64,000 nt of DNA from Polyangia bacterium (GTDB taxonomy: Bacteria > Myxococcota_A > Polyangia > Nannocystales > Nannocystaceae). Shown here one piece after another: positions 17,758 to 28,740 of the stretch. The notes under the pieces were generated by a model. It was not told the origin of the DNA. It did no database searches and was given only the letters and a program-made list of their open reading frames with translations. Made by a program: the position numbers and the translations under genes. The stretch is from positions 124,001-188,000 of the forward strand of contig JAUIKS010000006.1 in the NCBI GenBank assembly GCA_030430565.1, written 5' to 3'. Every line of letters begins with the position of its first letter. Position 1 is the first letter of the stretch.

Positions 17758-19007
17758 GGGATCGCGATCATGGAGTAGGGGGGGAGGCCGACGTCCAGGA
17801 GCGGGTCGAAGCGGGGCGTCGGCGGGTCGGCGGTGAGATCGAGGGCCTGTACCCCAATGCTGCCGTTGGTCGTGTCTCCGTACCAGAGCTCGTCGCCGAC
17901 GCGCTCGAGCACGCGCTCGACGCTCGACAGCCCGGCGCGGAGCTGCACAGGGGCCTCGGGCACGCCGCCGTCGAGGCCGATCGCGTACAGCGAGACGCTG
18001 GAGAAGCCCGCGGCGTAGGCCGCGACGTACGCGATCGTCCCGTCCTCGGAGAGCGCGAAGGCCTGCGGCTGCATGACATCGGTGATCCCCGCCGACGCGA
18101 ATTGTTCGGGCGTGACCGCCCACGTGACCTCGCCGGTGGCGAGCGCCGCACGCTCGATCCCGGTGGTCAGGACCAGCAGCGTCGTGTCGTCCTCGGCCGC
18201 GGGATCGAGCCGCCACTGACGGGCCCAGCGCCCCAGCAGCGGCAGCGACTGCACGCCGTCTTCGCCGGGATCGAGGTCGTGCAGCGCGCCCGTGCGGCGG
18301 TCGATGATCAGGAGCTCGTCGTGATCGGTGGTGGGCGCGTACAGGGCGTCCTCGTCGAGCAGGCCGATCGAGACGAACAGGTGGTCGCCGCAGACCACCG
18401 CGAGCGAGGCCTCGGGGTTCCCGTCGGCGTCCGCGGCCGGCGTGATGTCGATGGTCTCCTCCGGCAGCCGCTGCGGCCTCGTCGGGTCGGCGAGCGAGTA
18501 CGCGTAGATCTCCGGGGCGCCGAACAGGGTCAGGTACGCGCGGTCATCTTCGGCGAACGCGAGGCGGTGGGCGTTGGCGCTGGCGGCGAGCTCCGTCTCG
18601 ATCGCCTGCTGCGAGAGCGTGCCCCAGGTGTCGCCGGCGTCGAGGACGTCGAGCGCGTCGATCATGAAGCGGTGGACGAGGTAGACGTACTCGCCGCGGA
18701 CGAAGGGGAGCGCGTCGACGCTGCCGAGCGCGACGTTGGCCGACACCGAGCCGGTCGCGGTGTCGATCACGCTGACGGCTCCGGTCGCGAAGTCGGTCGT
18801 GGTGACGACGAGGCGCTGCGGGGCCTTTGGATCGAGCAGGCAGGGCCCCGTGAGCGTCGGGTAGCCCGTCTCGGGCGCGTCGCCGGTGTCGGTCTCGGAC
18901 TCGCCGTCCGAGTCGGTGACGACGATGTCGCCGGTCTCGGCGGTGTTGGGGGCGCAGGCGGCGAGGCCGAGCGCGAGCGTGAGCAGATGGGGCGTGGAGC
19001 GCTTCAT
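17754..19007 (-). CDS. Beta-propeller surface lipoprotein in the B12 operon (BtuG-like candidate)
   Basis: The ATG at 19007 has GGAGGA eight bases upstream and overlaps the TonB-receptor stop as ATGA. The 417-residue product has a lipobox LAAC18, a short acidic linker, then a repeated-blade pattern. Examples are LVVTTTDFATGAVSVIDTAT and a later QAFALSEDGTIAYVAAYA, typical of YncE/surface-layer propellers. Its position between TonB receptor and binding protein under a cobalamin riboswitch matches the logic of Bacteroides BtuG. BtuG is a surface propeller lipoprotein that captures B12 for BtuB. Direct homology to BtuG is not shown; the role is inferred from fold and context. Confidence 0.75.
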   Translation of the reverse strand: MKRSTPHLLTLALGLAACAPNTAETGDIVVTDSDGESETDTGDAPETGYPTLTGPCLLDPKAPQRLVVTTTDFATGAVSVIDTATGSVSANVALGSVDALPFVRGEYVYLVHRFMIDALDVLDAGDTWGTLSQQAIETELAASANAHRLAFAEDDRAYLTLFGAPEIYAYSLADPTRPQRLPEETIDITPAADADGNPEASLAVVCGDHLFVSIGLLDEDALYAPTTDHDELLIIDRRTGALHDLDPGEDGVQSLPLLGRWARQWRLDPAAEDDTTLLVLTTGIERAALATGEVTWAVTPEQFASAGITDVMQPQAFALSEDGTIAYVAAYAAGFSSVSLYAIGLDGGVPEAPVQLRAGLSSVERVLERVGDELWYGDTTNGSIGVQALDLTADPPTPRFDPLLDVGLPPYSMIAIP

Positions 19008-21226
19008 CGTGAATTCCTCCGTGGGGTCCGTGGGAGCGTGGCGTCGGCGTGGCGCGTGGGGTCGAGCTCGATGCGCAGGGTGACCCAGAGGCTGCGCCCG
19101 GGGAGCGGGTAGTTGGCGAAGTCGGTGAGGGCTTCGCGCGCGACGGTAAAGTTCGTCACGTGCTGCGGGTTCCAGTACACGACCATGGCGCGGCCTAGGT
19201 TGCGCAGCTCGGCCGCGATGTGCCAGCGGCGCGCGAGCGAGAGCTCGAGGCCGACGCCGTGAAACCGGCGCGGCGCTTGCTCTTTGTTTCCGCTCGGGTC
19301 CACGAACATACCGCCGATGTGCTCGTAGCGGTAGAACAGCCGCGGCGCGAGCTCGACGGCGCGCGCGCGCCAGGTGTGGCCCCATGATGGTCGAACGAAC
19401 AGGTCGTGCTGGGGTCGTCCAAACAGCGGCGCGTTGTTGGAGCCCGCGCCGTACGTCCGGTCGCGCGTGTAGGTCCACGTGTAGCTCCCGCGCAGCTCTA
19501 GATCACCCGAGAGCAGCGCGAGCGCGAGGCTGCTCTCGCTGCCGGTGATCAGCGCGCGCCCTCTGTTCTCGAAGGTGAGCACCGGCCCCGTGGGCCGCCA
19601 CATGATCAGGTCGCGGGCGACGTTGCGAAACCCCGAGAACTCCGCGCGCAGCGAGACCGTCGGGCGCGCGTCGAGGTCGACGATGAAGCCGCCGTCGAGC
19701 GAGGTCCCGCGCTCGGGCTTCAGGGTCGCCGTCCCGGTCGCGTAGCCGACGTCGCCGTAGAGTTCGAACAGCGTGGGGGCGCGGAAGTAGCGTCCGAAGG
19801 ATGTCCGAAAGCTCAGCCACGGCGCGAGCGCGAGCTTGGCCCCGAGGCGAGGGGAGGCCGCGATCGCGGCGTGACCGGCGGTCGCGTCGCCCGGCTCGCC
19901 GGCGCCGTCGAGCGGGCGGAGCTGGCTGTGGACGACGTCGAGGCGGACCGCCGGCGCGATCTTGAGGGCGTCGTCGAGCAGGAACTGCTCGAGCTCGATC
20001 CCGCCGCCAACGCTCGCGCGGAGCAGCTCGCCGGACGGCGAGAACTCGTTGTCCGCGTCCACCCGATCGTGATTGCGAATCCACTCGATCCGCGGATCGA
20101 TCGCGGCGCCGAGGAACGCGTTGGACCAGAGCGGGACGCGGACGCGCGGCGAGAGGTACACGTCGACGGCCTGCGTTCGCACGTTGTCAGCGCCGAGGCC
20201 GAGCTCGTTGCGCAGATCGAGGTACGTGCGTCCCTCGTAGCTCACCGCCGCGAGCAGCTCGAGACGACCGCCGGGCCCGGCGAGGTTGCTGCGGCGCAGC
20301 GATCCGAGCGTTCGCGCGCTTATGGTGTCGAGGGTCGAGCGCTCGGCCTGCGCGTTCGCGGGTCCCGGGAGCCCCTGTCGTTTAACCAGGCCGAGCTGCT
20401 GGGCGTGGAGACGCCAGCGCCCGAGCCGCCCAGAGACGCCGACGCGGGCTTGCGCGCGGTCGTAGTAGTTGTTTCTCCGCAGCGAGAAGCCGTCGTTCGC
20501 GAACTCCAGCGGCGTGTTGCCGTTGTCGAAGAAGGGGAACGCGCCGCCCGAGCCGGCGTAGCTCAGCTGATTGTGGAGGCAGAGCCGCTTCGCCCGCTTG
20601 ATCGGCACGAGCGCGGTCACGTCGGCCTGGCGCGAGCCGAACGAGCCGACGCCCGCGCCGCTCGAGACCTCGAGTGGTTGTTCGCGGGCGCAGGCGTGCG
20701 CGCTCACGAGGTTGACGGCGCCGCCGATGGTTGACCCACCGAATACGATCGGGACGTGGCCGCGGTAGACCTCGACGCGCTCGAGCGCGTCCAGCGGCTG
20801 ATCGCCGAGGTTGAACAGGCCGACCATGCTCCCGGTCACCGGGACGCCGTCGAGGAAGATCGGGACTTGCTGGCCGGTCGACCCGCGGATCGAGACCGAG
20901 GAGAATTGACCGAGACCCCCCAAAGAGCGGATGTGCACCCCGGCGGAGCGCGAGAGGACCTCGGGGAGTGAGTCGGCGGGGCGCGCGCCTACGTCCTGCT
21001 CGAGATCGATCGCCGTCACGAAGCCGACGTTGCGCGCGTCCGCGCGGCGCTGGGCGTCGAGCGGATCATCGTCGTGGTCGCGCACGACCGTGCGGTACGC
21101 CGGCGGCGCGGTCGCGTCGGCGTCAGCGTCGGTGTCGGCGTCGTCCGAGGAGGGCGGGTCATCAGTCGACTCGGCGCGCGCGCTCGCGGCGGGCGCGAGC
21201 ATCAGCGCGACGCCGGACAGAACCAC
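19004..21226 (-). CDS. btuB: TonB-dependent outer-membrane receptor, cobalamin-type
   Basis: The 740-residue product has a signal peptide (cleaved near ASARA), an Asp-rich stretch and a possible TonB box (YRTVV). The plug domain lies at about residues 55-190, with LPEVLSRSAGVHIRSLGG, VSIRGSTGQQVPIFLDGVPV and VEVYRGHVPIVFGGSTIGGAVNLVS. The rest is a 22-strand-type barrel. GTG start at 21226. It is the first gene after the cobalamin riboswitch, so B12 or a cobinamide is the likely ligand. Its C-terminus runs about 17 residues past the last aromatic-rich strand, ending NSR, because the stop lies inside the next gene's start; most relatives end in Phe or Trp. Confidence 0.9.
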   Translation of the reverse strand: MVLSGVALMLAPAASARAESTDDPPSSDDADTDADADATAPPAYRTVVRDHDDDPLDAQRRADARNVGFVTAIDLEQDVGARPADSLPEVLSRSAGVHIRSLGGLGQFSSVSIRGSTGQQVPIFLDGVPVTGSMVGLFNLGDQPLDALERVEVYRGHVPIVFGGSTIGGAVNLVSAHACAREQPLEVSSGAGVGSFGSRQADVTALVPIKRAKRLCLHNQLSYAGSGGAFPFFDNGNTPLEFANDGFSLRRNNYYDRAQARVGVSGRLGRWRLHAQQLGLVKRQGLPGPANAQAERSTLDTISARTLGSLRRSNLAGPGGRLELLAAVSYEGRTYLDLRNELGLGADNVRTQAVDVYLSPRVRVPLWSNAFLGAAIDPRIEWIRNHDRVDADNEFSPSGELLRASVGGGIELEQFLLDDALKIAPAVRLDVVHSQLRPLDGAGEPGDATAGHAAIAASPRLGAKLALAPWLSFRTSFGRYFRAPTLFELYGDVGYATGTATLKPERGTSLDGGFIVDLDARPTVSLRAEFSGFRNVARDLIMWRPTGPVLTFENRGRALITGSESSLALALLSGDLELRGSYTWTYTRDRTYGAGSNNAPLFGRPQHDLFVRPSWGHTWRARAVELAPRLFYRYEHIGGMFVDPSGNKEQAPRRFHGVGLELSLARRWHIAAELRNLGRAMVVYWNPQHVTNFTVAREALTDFANYPLPGRSLWVTLRIELDPTRHADATLPRTPRRNSR

Positions 21227-21873
21227 GAGCGCCAGACGACCCCGGCGCGCGCGACGGCGCGCGTACCCTCGGGATGGCGTGCTCTGTAGCTCGGTGCGCG
21301 TGGTTCTGCTCCGTCCTGCGTGCGAGAGCGCGGGGGAGCAGAGTCAGGGCGCGTACGCGAGACCGCGTATGGCGAGACCCGGCCCAGTACTCCCGTGGGC
21401 TCGTGTCGGCCGCGTCAGCGCCGACCCGCGATAGGGTGGCGCGCGGTAGGTCTCCTGGCTTGTGGGTCATCCTCGGTCGGCGCCTTCCCGAACGTCGCGT
21501 TCAGTGGCCTGTGCCGACCTCGTCTCCACTTACAGTGGCGGGAGCCGCATCGGTGTCACACCGATTTCTCTCTTCGGTAAGTCGAGCTTCTGGGGGTCCC
21601 GATAGACCCGGAAGATCGACTCACACCGCGCGCGTGATGGTCGTCGATGGTGCTGTGTTGTGGTTCGCTCGCGGGTTGGGGTGGGGTTGGTCCCACTGTA
21701 CGTCGCGCGCCGAGACACCGCGCAGCGACGCGAGCGGAACATTGCTCACGCGTTTGCGCGGTACAGACGTGGACCCCGTGGTCGCGAGAACGACGCTGTT
21801 TGCGCCTGTTCACGCCGTTTTGGGCGGTTTGGTGGCGTTGCAATGTCGTTGTGAAATCTCTACCGTGTTTTTC
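21227..21873. other. Divergent regulatory region between B12 operon and metzincin gene
   Basis: These 647 bases have no supportable gene. The central part is the cobalamin riboswitch reading toward the receptor gene. About 210 bases lie between the aptamer and the GTG and should include the expression platform. The right part (21610-21873) must hold promoters for both directions. Confidence 0.6.
21440..21606 (-). ncRNA. Cobalamin (AdoCbl-type) riboswitch
   Basis: On the minus strand, in order, are GGTGTGACACC, CCCGCCACTGTAA, GGCCACTG, GGGAAGGCG, GGATGA and finally AAGCCAGGAGACCTACC (21445-21461), the conserved B12-box that ends the aptamer. Order and spacing match the cobalamin riboswitch family. 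When cobalamin is bound, expression of the TonB receptor, propeller, binding protein and permease behind it should fall. The exact 5' end of the aptamer is an estimate. Confidence 0.95.
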
Positions 21874-23550
21874 ATGGATCGGACGTCGGCAAGAATCGGT
21901 GTGGGTATTGTCTCGCTTCTCCTCGCCGCCTGTTCGCCGGAGGGCGCCGAGACGACCGACGCGACCGACGGCGGGACGAGCACGGATCCCAGCGAAGGCG
22001 GCTCCAGCTCGGAGTCAGACGCGACCACCGGCGAGCCGTTTGAGCCGATCCCCGCGCGCGACGTCTCGATCGTCCGGGTCGAGGCCAACCCGGGGGTCGC
22101 GGTGCCGATCGGGCTCAACGGGGCGGCGGTCCCGGGCGCGCAGCGCAACGCGTACATCCCGGCCAACCGCGACATGTTGGTCCGCGTGTTCCTCGACGTC
22201 GGCGAAAACTGGACCCCCCGCAAGATCGAGGCGCGCCTGACGCTCGTCTACGGCGACGGCAGCGAGGTGGAGAAGAGCGACGTCTTTATGATCGAGGCGG
22301 ACACCTTCGCCGGCGGGCTGGCGACGGGTCCGTACTTCGGGCTCGTCGCCGATGACGTAAAGCCGGGCCTGAAGTACCGCGTCAGCCTGTGGGAGGCCGA
22401 GCCTGGTCAAGAAGATGCGCCCGAGCCGAACCCCGCGCCGCGGATCCCGGAGGACCCCAACGACGAGCTGATCGTCGGCGTCGAGGACAGCTACCAGAAG
22501 CTGCGCGTGGTCCTGGTGCCCGTGAACTACAGCAACGGGGGCTGCAACGCCGACGTCGATCCGGAGTACTGGCAGCAGCGCATGGAGGACGCGCTGATCC
22601 AGCAGAACCCGGCGGATGAGGTCGAGATCATCATCCACGAGCCCTACGAGGTGACCTACTCCATGACCTCGTTCTCCGGCCTCAACAGCCTCGTCAACGA
22701 CCTCGCGCAGATCCGGGCGGCCGACAACCCCGACCCGTGGATCTACTACTACGCGTTGTTCGACAGCTGCGGCGGCTGCATCTCCTCGGGCGGAGGTGGT
22801 CCCGGCGGGAGCGGCTGCACCGTGGGGCTCGCGGCCGGCATCACCGGCGACGAGAAGACGCACGCCAACCTCCGCGTCTCTGCGGGGCAGCTGCTGAGCA
22901 CCGAGCGCGCGACTCTGGACACCTTCGTGCACGAGGTCGGGCATACCCAGGGTCGCCGGCATATCTACTGCCCCAACGGCGGCGCGGCCGGGACCGACGG
23001 CAGCTACCCCTACGAGAACGGGATCATCAACGTCTGGGGCTTCGGGATCCGCGATTTTAACCTGCGCCACCCCACCAGCACGGTCGACTACATGTCCTAC
23101 TGCGGCCCGACTTGGTGCTCTGACTGGCAGTGGAACGCGACCTACGCCCGCATCAACAAGCTCAGCGGCTGGGAGCTCGAGGACGCGCCGGTCGAGCCGG
23201 GCGACGGCATCGTCATCGGCGTGCTCGAGCCCGACGGCAATTCGGAGTGGTGGACCGCGCCCGGATCGTTCGACGACTTCGTGGACCCGCGCAGCGCCAC
23301 CCACTCGGTGCGCTTCAAGCTCGCGGGCGGTCAGGTCGTCGAGCACGCGGCGGTGGTCAGCGAGCGCCCGCACTACCCCGCGCTCAACATCGTCGCGCCG
23401 CTGCCCCCTGGGCTCGACAGCGACGCGCTCGAGCAGGCCGCGATCTCCCATCTATATGATGGCGGCGAGGCGGCGGTCGTGATCGATCGCGGCAGCATGC
23501 TGCACGATCCGAAGATCCGCGCGGAGCTCCGCGGGGCGTCGGGCTCGTAG
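21874..23550 (+). CDS. Metzincin-type metalloprotease lipoprotein
   Basis: The ATG at 21874 opens a 558-residue lipoprotein: signal to the lipobox LLAAC, a Ser/Thr/Asp linker, then a folded region. The zinc-binding motif HEVGHTQGRRH begins at residue 353 and fits HExxHxxGxxH exactly. YMSYCG, about 54 residues later, is a good Met-turn, so this is a metzincin. A CGGCISSGGGGPGGSGC glycine-rich loop precedes the active site. The product is predicted to be a surface or periplasmic endopeptidase. It is divergent from the B12 operon. The frame is open further upstream, but that part crosses the riboswitch and is not coding. Confidence 0.88.
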   Translation: MDRTSARIGVGIVSLLLAACSPEGAETTDATDGGTSTDPSEGGSSSESDATTGEPFEPIPARDVSIVRVEANPGVAVPIGLNGAAVPGAQRNAYIPANRDMLVRVFLDVGENWTPRKIEARLTLVYGDGSEVEKSDVFMIEADTFAGGLATGPYFGLVADDVKPGLKYRVSLWEAEPGQEDAPEPNPAPRIPEDPNDELIVGVEDSYQKLRVVLVPVNYSNGGCNADVDPEYWQQRMEDALIQQNPADEVEIIIHEPYEVTYSMTSFSGLNSLVNDLAQIRAADNPDPWIYYYALFDSCGGCISSGGGGPGGSGCTVGLAAGITGDEKTHANLRVSAGQLLSTERATLDTFVHEVGHTQGRRHIYCPNGGAAGTDGSYPYENGIINVWGFGIRDFNLRHPTSTVDYMSYCGPTWCSDWQWNATYARINKLSGWELEDAPVEPGDGIVIGVLEPDGNSEWWTAPGSFDDFVDPRSATHSVRFKLAGGQVVEHAAVVSERPHYPALNIVAPLPPGLDSDALEQAAISHLYDGGEAAVVIDRGSMLHDPKIRAELRGASGS

Positions 23551-23772
23551 CGAAGAAGATCCGCGGTTCACGCTCCGGCGCGACCGAGCGTCCGAGCGTG
23601 CGCGACGATCGCAATTGCGCCCGAGCCGATCGCCGGTCGGCGCGTTGCGAGCCGATCTCGGTCGGCTGGCGGGTTTCGAGCGCCGTGTGTTGTCCTTCAC
23701 GACCGCGGGCGGGGGGCTCGCTAGTCACCGACTTCGCTTTGCGATAGCCTGGGGCTGAACTGGAGAAAGCCC

Positions 23773-24204
23773 ATGCTCGACTTTCCGATCGCAGAACTGA
23801 TCACGCCCGAGGAGCAGGTCGCAGTCGCCCGAGCAGTGGCGATCATGGCGTCCAGGGACGATCAGGTCTCCGATAGCGAGAAACACTTCGTCGAGGAGCT
23901 CATGGGCCAGATGATGCTCCTCCCCGAGGAGCGCGATCTCGTGCGCCGTGAGTTCATGTCGCCGAGTGATCTTCTCGGCGTGGCGACCAAGGTTCGGCAC
24001 CGCGAGGCGCGGATCTTTTTGTTCTACCAAGCGGTGTGCGCGGCCTTTGCCGACAACAAGCTGGTCGAGGGCGAGGTCGACGCGCTCCTGGAGCTCGCCG
24101 AGGCGTTTGAGTTCGACAAGGGGCACGCGGCCCAGTTCATCCGTTGGGTCAGCGACAGCATCGAGCTGCGCGAGCGCGGTCAGCAGCTGCTGATCGAGAT
24201 GTAG
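23773..24204 (+). CDS. TerB-like protein
   Basis: This 143-residue all-helical acidic protein has the pattern of the tellurite-resistance TerB fold. Two related four-helix halves are visible, with [27 protein letters not shown] and, later, [29 protein letters not shown]. The repeated D/N-x-x-V-x-x-x-E-x-x-x-L loops are thought to bind metal ions in this family. No signal or membrane segment is present, so it should be cytoplasmic. GGAG lies 8 bases upstream of the ATG. No other ter genes are nearby, so a role in tellurite resistance is not supported. Confidence 0.75.
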   Translation: MLDFPIAELITPEEQVAVARAVAIMASRDDQVSDSEKHFVEELMGQMMLLPEERDLVRREFMSPSDLLGVATKVRHREARIFLFYQAVCAAFADNKLVEGEVDALLELAEAFEFDKGHAAQFIRWVSDSIELRERGQQLLIEM

Positions 24205-24283
24205 CCAACAACGGGCGGGCGCAGGCGCGATTTCGCCGCCGGGGTTGCTGAAATTCCGCGCGCCCCCCATACTCCGTCGGCCC

Positions 24284-24799
24284 ATGGCTCGTGTCACGGT
24301 AGAAGACTGTCTCGCCCAGATCCCCAACCGCTTCGCGCTGACGATCCTCGCCTCTCGGCGAGCGCGCGCGCTGCTCGAGAACCGCGGTACCGCGCTTGTC
24401 GAGTGCGACAACAAGCAAGCCGTGACCGCGCTGCGTGAGATCAGCGCCAACAAGGTCCGCTACATCGAGTCGGTCAACGGCGTCGTCGAGAACTTCATCG
24501 AGGAGCAGCGCAGCAAGCTCCGCTCGTCGAACACCGACAACACCTATCTCGAGGCGGTCGCCTTCGGCGGTATCGAGGGGGATGAGGACGGCGACGACAT
24601 CGCGGGTGATGTCGAAGAGCTCACCGCCGATCTCGAGAAGCTCGGCACGAAGAACGCCGAGAAGACCGACGATGACGACAACGCCGTCGACGTCAACGCG
24701 GCCAGCGAAGCGGTCGACACCGACGACGACGACGACACCGACGTCGATCTCGGCGTCGATGACGACGATGACGACGATGATGATGACGACGACGTCTAG
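24284..24799 (+). CDS. rpoZ: RNA polymerase omega subunit with long acidic tail
   Basis: The first 70 residues ([50 protein letters not shown]) are a clear omega subunit, which helps beta-prime assembly and forms part of the ppGpp site in relatives. The start at 24284 is set by this conserved beginning. Unusually the protein is 171 residues; the second half becomes more and more acidic and ends with twelve Asp residues in a row. Omega proteins are normally about 70-110 residues. A small lipoprotein gene begins shortly behind. Confidence 0.95.
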   Translation: MARVTVEDCLAQIPNRFALTILASRRARALLENRGTALVECDNKQAVTALREISANKVRYIESVNGVVENFIEEQRSKLRSSNTDNTYLEAVAFGGIEGDEDGDDIAGDVEELTADLEKLGTKNAEKTDDDDNAVDVNAASEAVDTDDDDDTDVDLGVDDDDDDDDDDDDV

Positions 24800-24833
24800 G
24801 CGTCATCAAAGCCCTCGCCATCACACGTGGGCG

Positions 24834-25151
24834 GTGTTGCCGAGTAAGGCCGCGCTGCCCACGCTCTTCTCTGTTTGCTTCTTTGTTTGCCTTGCCCTCG
24901 GCGGGTGCGTCAGCAAGGCGCCTCCGGCCCAGTGGCCGTCTCCTCCACCGCCAACCCTCGCCGAGCCGATCGGTCAGGATGGCGTGCACTCGTCAAGTCT
25001 CGGCGCGGGCGCCAACAAGTCGTCCGAACAGGGAGTGGACGCAGAGCCGGGGCACGACGCCGCTCCCCAGGCTCCCGAGACGAAGTCCGCTACTTCGGAG
25101 GGTGCTGCGGAGGAGTCCAAGTCGGCTCCGAGCGCGCCCCCGGAGCGCTGA
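24834..25151 (+). CDS. Small proline/alanine-rich lipoprotein
   Basis: From a GTG at 24834 (35 bases behind rpoZ) a 105-residue product can be read with a convincing lipoprotein signal, LFSVCFFVCLALGGC, followed by Pro-, Ser-, Ala- and Glu-rich low-complexity sequence (QWPSPPPPTLAEP). No ribosome site is obvious, and TTG at 24837 is an alternative start. The signal sequence is the only real evidence for a gene here; no function can be assigned. Confidence 0.5.
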   Translation: MLPSKAALPTLFSVCFFVCLALGGCVSKAPPAQWPSPPPPTLAEPIGQDGVHSSSLGAGANKSSEQGVDAEPGHDAAPQAPETKSATSEGAAEESKSAPSAPPER

Positions 25152-25201
25152 GCCCAACGCGGCGTCGTGGCGTTTCGGTTGTGGTACCCATGGCCTAGTC
25201 C

Positions 25202-26731
25202 ATGGCACGACCGAAGCCCCCGTTCTCCAAGGTCCTGGTCGCCAATCGCGGCGAGATCGCGATCCGTGTATTTCGCACCTGCGCGGAGCATGGCATCGGC
25301 ACCGTCGCGGTTTACAGCGACGCCGACCGCGACTCGCTCCACCGACTCGCGGCCGACGAGGCTGTGTACATCGGCGCGGCGGCAGCCCATGAGAGCTATT
25401 TAAGCGTCGATAAGATCATCGCGGCGGCCCGCGAGACCGGCGCTGACGCGATCCATCCAGGCTACGGCTTCTTGTCGGAGCGGCCGGTCCTGGTCGAGGC
25501 GTGCGAGGCAGCGGGCATCACCTTTATCGGCCCGCCGGCCCGCGCGATGGAGTTGATGGGCGACAAGCAGCGCGCCCGCCAGACGATGACGCGCGCGGGC
25601 GTCCCGGTGGTCCCGGGCGTCAACGAGCTGGGGACCTCAGCCTCGGCGCTCGCGGCCGCGCGCGAGGTCGGCTTCCCGGTGATGCTCAAGGCGGTGGCCG
25701 GCGGCGGCGGGAAGGGCATGCGGATCGTCCACCGCGAGTCCGAGCTCGCGCGCGCGTTTGAGGCCTCGAGCCGCGAGGCCAAGGCGGCCTTTGGCGACGG
25801 CCGCATGTTCATGGAGCGCGCCGTGATGCGGGCCAAGCACGTCGAGATCCAGCTGATGGCGGACAACCACGGCGAGGTCGTCTACCTCAACGAGCGCGAG
25901 TGCTCGGTCCAGCGGAGACACCAGAAGGTCACCGAGGAGTGCCCGAGCCCGAGCCCGCAGATGACCCCGCGCGTGCGCGCGGCGATGGGGGAGGTCGCGG
26001 TCAAGGCCGCCAAGGCGGTCGGCTACAGCGGCGCGGGCACGGTCGAGTTCCTGTTCGAGGAGGGGCCAGACGGCCCAGAGTTCTTCTTCCTCGAGATGAA
26101 CACGCGCCTGCAGGTGGAGCACCCCGTGACCGAGATGACCTGCGGGCGCGATCTCGTGTGGGACCAGATCCGGGTCGCGGCCGGCGAGCCGCTCGGCTAC
26201 TCGCAGCGTGACGTCGAGCTGCGCGGGCACGCGATCGAGTGTCGGCTCTACGCCGAGGATCCGAACCGGTTCTTGCCCGCACCCGGCTTGGTGCACAAGG
26301 TGCGCTGGCCGAACGGAGCGCACATCCGCGTCGACACGGCGGTCGCGTCGGGCAGCGTCGTGTCGCGCTTCTACGACCCCATGATCGCCAAGCTCACGGT
26401 CTGGGGTCCCGACCGCGAGGCCGCGATCGGCCGGATGCGCGAGGCGCTGCGCGAGACGGTGCTGCTGGGCATCTCGACCAACATCCCCTTCCACCTGCGG
26501 GTGCTCGACGAGCCAGACTTTCTCGAGGGGCGCTACACCACCCGCTACATCGACGAGCACCCCGAGCTGACCGCGCCCTACGAGCTCGACGAGCGCAGCG
26601 CGAACGCGGCGGCGGCGGCGGCGGCCTTCGCGGTGACGCGGGGGCGCTCCGGTCGAAGCGGACAGGCCGCGAGCTCGACCGACGGGTCAGGCGTCACGGC
26701 GTGGCGTCGCGCGACTCGCTGGCGGTCGTGA
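25202..26731 (+). CDS. accC: Biotin carboxylase (acetyl-/acyl-CoA carboxylase subunit)
   Basis: The 509-residue ATP-grasp enzyme begins FSKVLVANRGEIAIRVFRT and has HPGYGFLSERP, the Gly-rich MLKAVAGGGGKGMRIV loop, HVEIQLMADNHGEVVYLNERECSVQRRHQK and EFFFLEMNTRLQVEHPVTEM. All match biotin carboxylase, which carboxylates the biotin on BCCP using bicarbonate and ATP. It is about 55 residues longer than typical AccC; the extra tail is alanine- then Ser/Arg-rich and looks disordered. accB is not adjacent, so it may serve acetyl-CoA or another acyl-CoA carboxylase. Confidence 0.93.
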   Translation: MARPKPPFSKVLVANRGEIAIRVFRTCAEHGIGTVAVYSDADRDSLHRLAADEAVYIGAAAAHESYLSVDKIIAAARETGADAIHPGYGFLSERPVLVEACEAAGITFIGPPARAMELMGDKQRARQTMTRAGVPVVPGVNELGTSASALAAAREVGFPVMLKAVAGGGGKGMRIVHRESELARAFEASSREAKAAFGDGRMFMERAVMRAKHVEIQLMADNHGEVVYLNERECSVQRRHQKVTEECPSPSPQMTPRVRAAMGEVAVKAAKAVGYSGAGTVEFLFEEGPDGPEFFFLEMNTRLQVEHPVTEMTCGRDLVWDQIRVAAGEPLGYSQRDVELRGHAIECRLYAEDPNRFLPAPGLVHKVRWPNGAHIRVDTAVASGSVVSRFYDPMIAKLTVWGPDREAAIGRMREALRETVLLGISTNIPFHLRVLDEPDFLEGRYTTRYIDEHPELTAPYELDERSANAAAAAAAFAVTRGRSGRSGQAASSTDGSGVTAWRRATRWRS

Positions 26732-26767
26732 GCTGACGCCGGGCCGCTGACGGGCTGACCACAATAA

Positions 26768-28504
<1,737 letters not shown>

Positions 28505-28740
28505 GCGCGCGAGAGATCGCCGTTGCGGCGAGCGCGGCCGACTCTCGGTTGTGAACTAAGAGTCATATTCGCTCCACAGCTGGCAGACCGCCGGGGCGGA
28601 ACTCGGGCCTACGGGCGCCGCGATCCCCGGCGCGCGACTGCGGGCGGCGTTTCGACGACCATCCCCGCGCGCGGATCTGATATGCTGACGTGAAGAAGGT
28701 CGACTCCCTGCCCTGAGGAGACTCGAGAGAGGTACGCCAG

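Noticed and set aside
17758..18216. N-terminal extension of the binding-protein gene
   Set aside because: It lies inside the propeller gene in another frame; the GTG at 17757 with GTGA overlap gives a proper lipoprotein signal.
20968..21873. Upstream extension of the metzincin frame through the riboswitch
   Set aside because: The translation is Arg-rich and runs antisense to the riboswitch and receptor gene; a lipoprotein signal begins at 21874.
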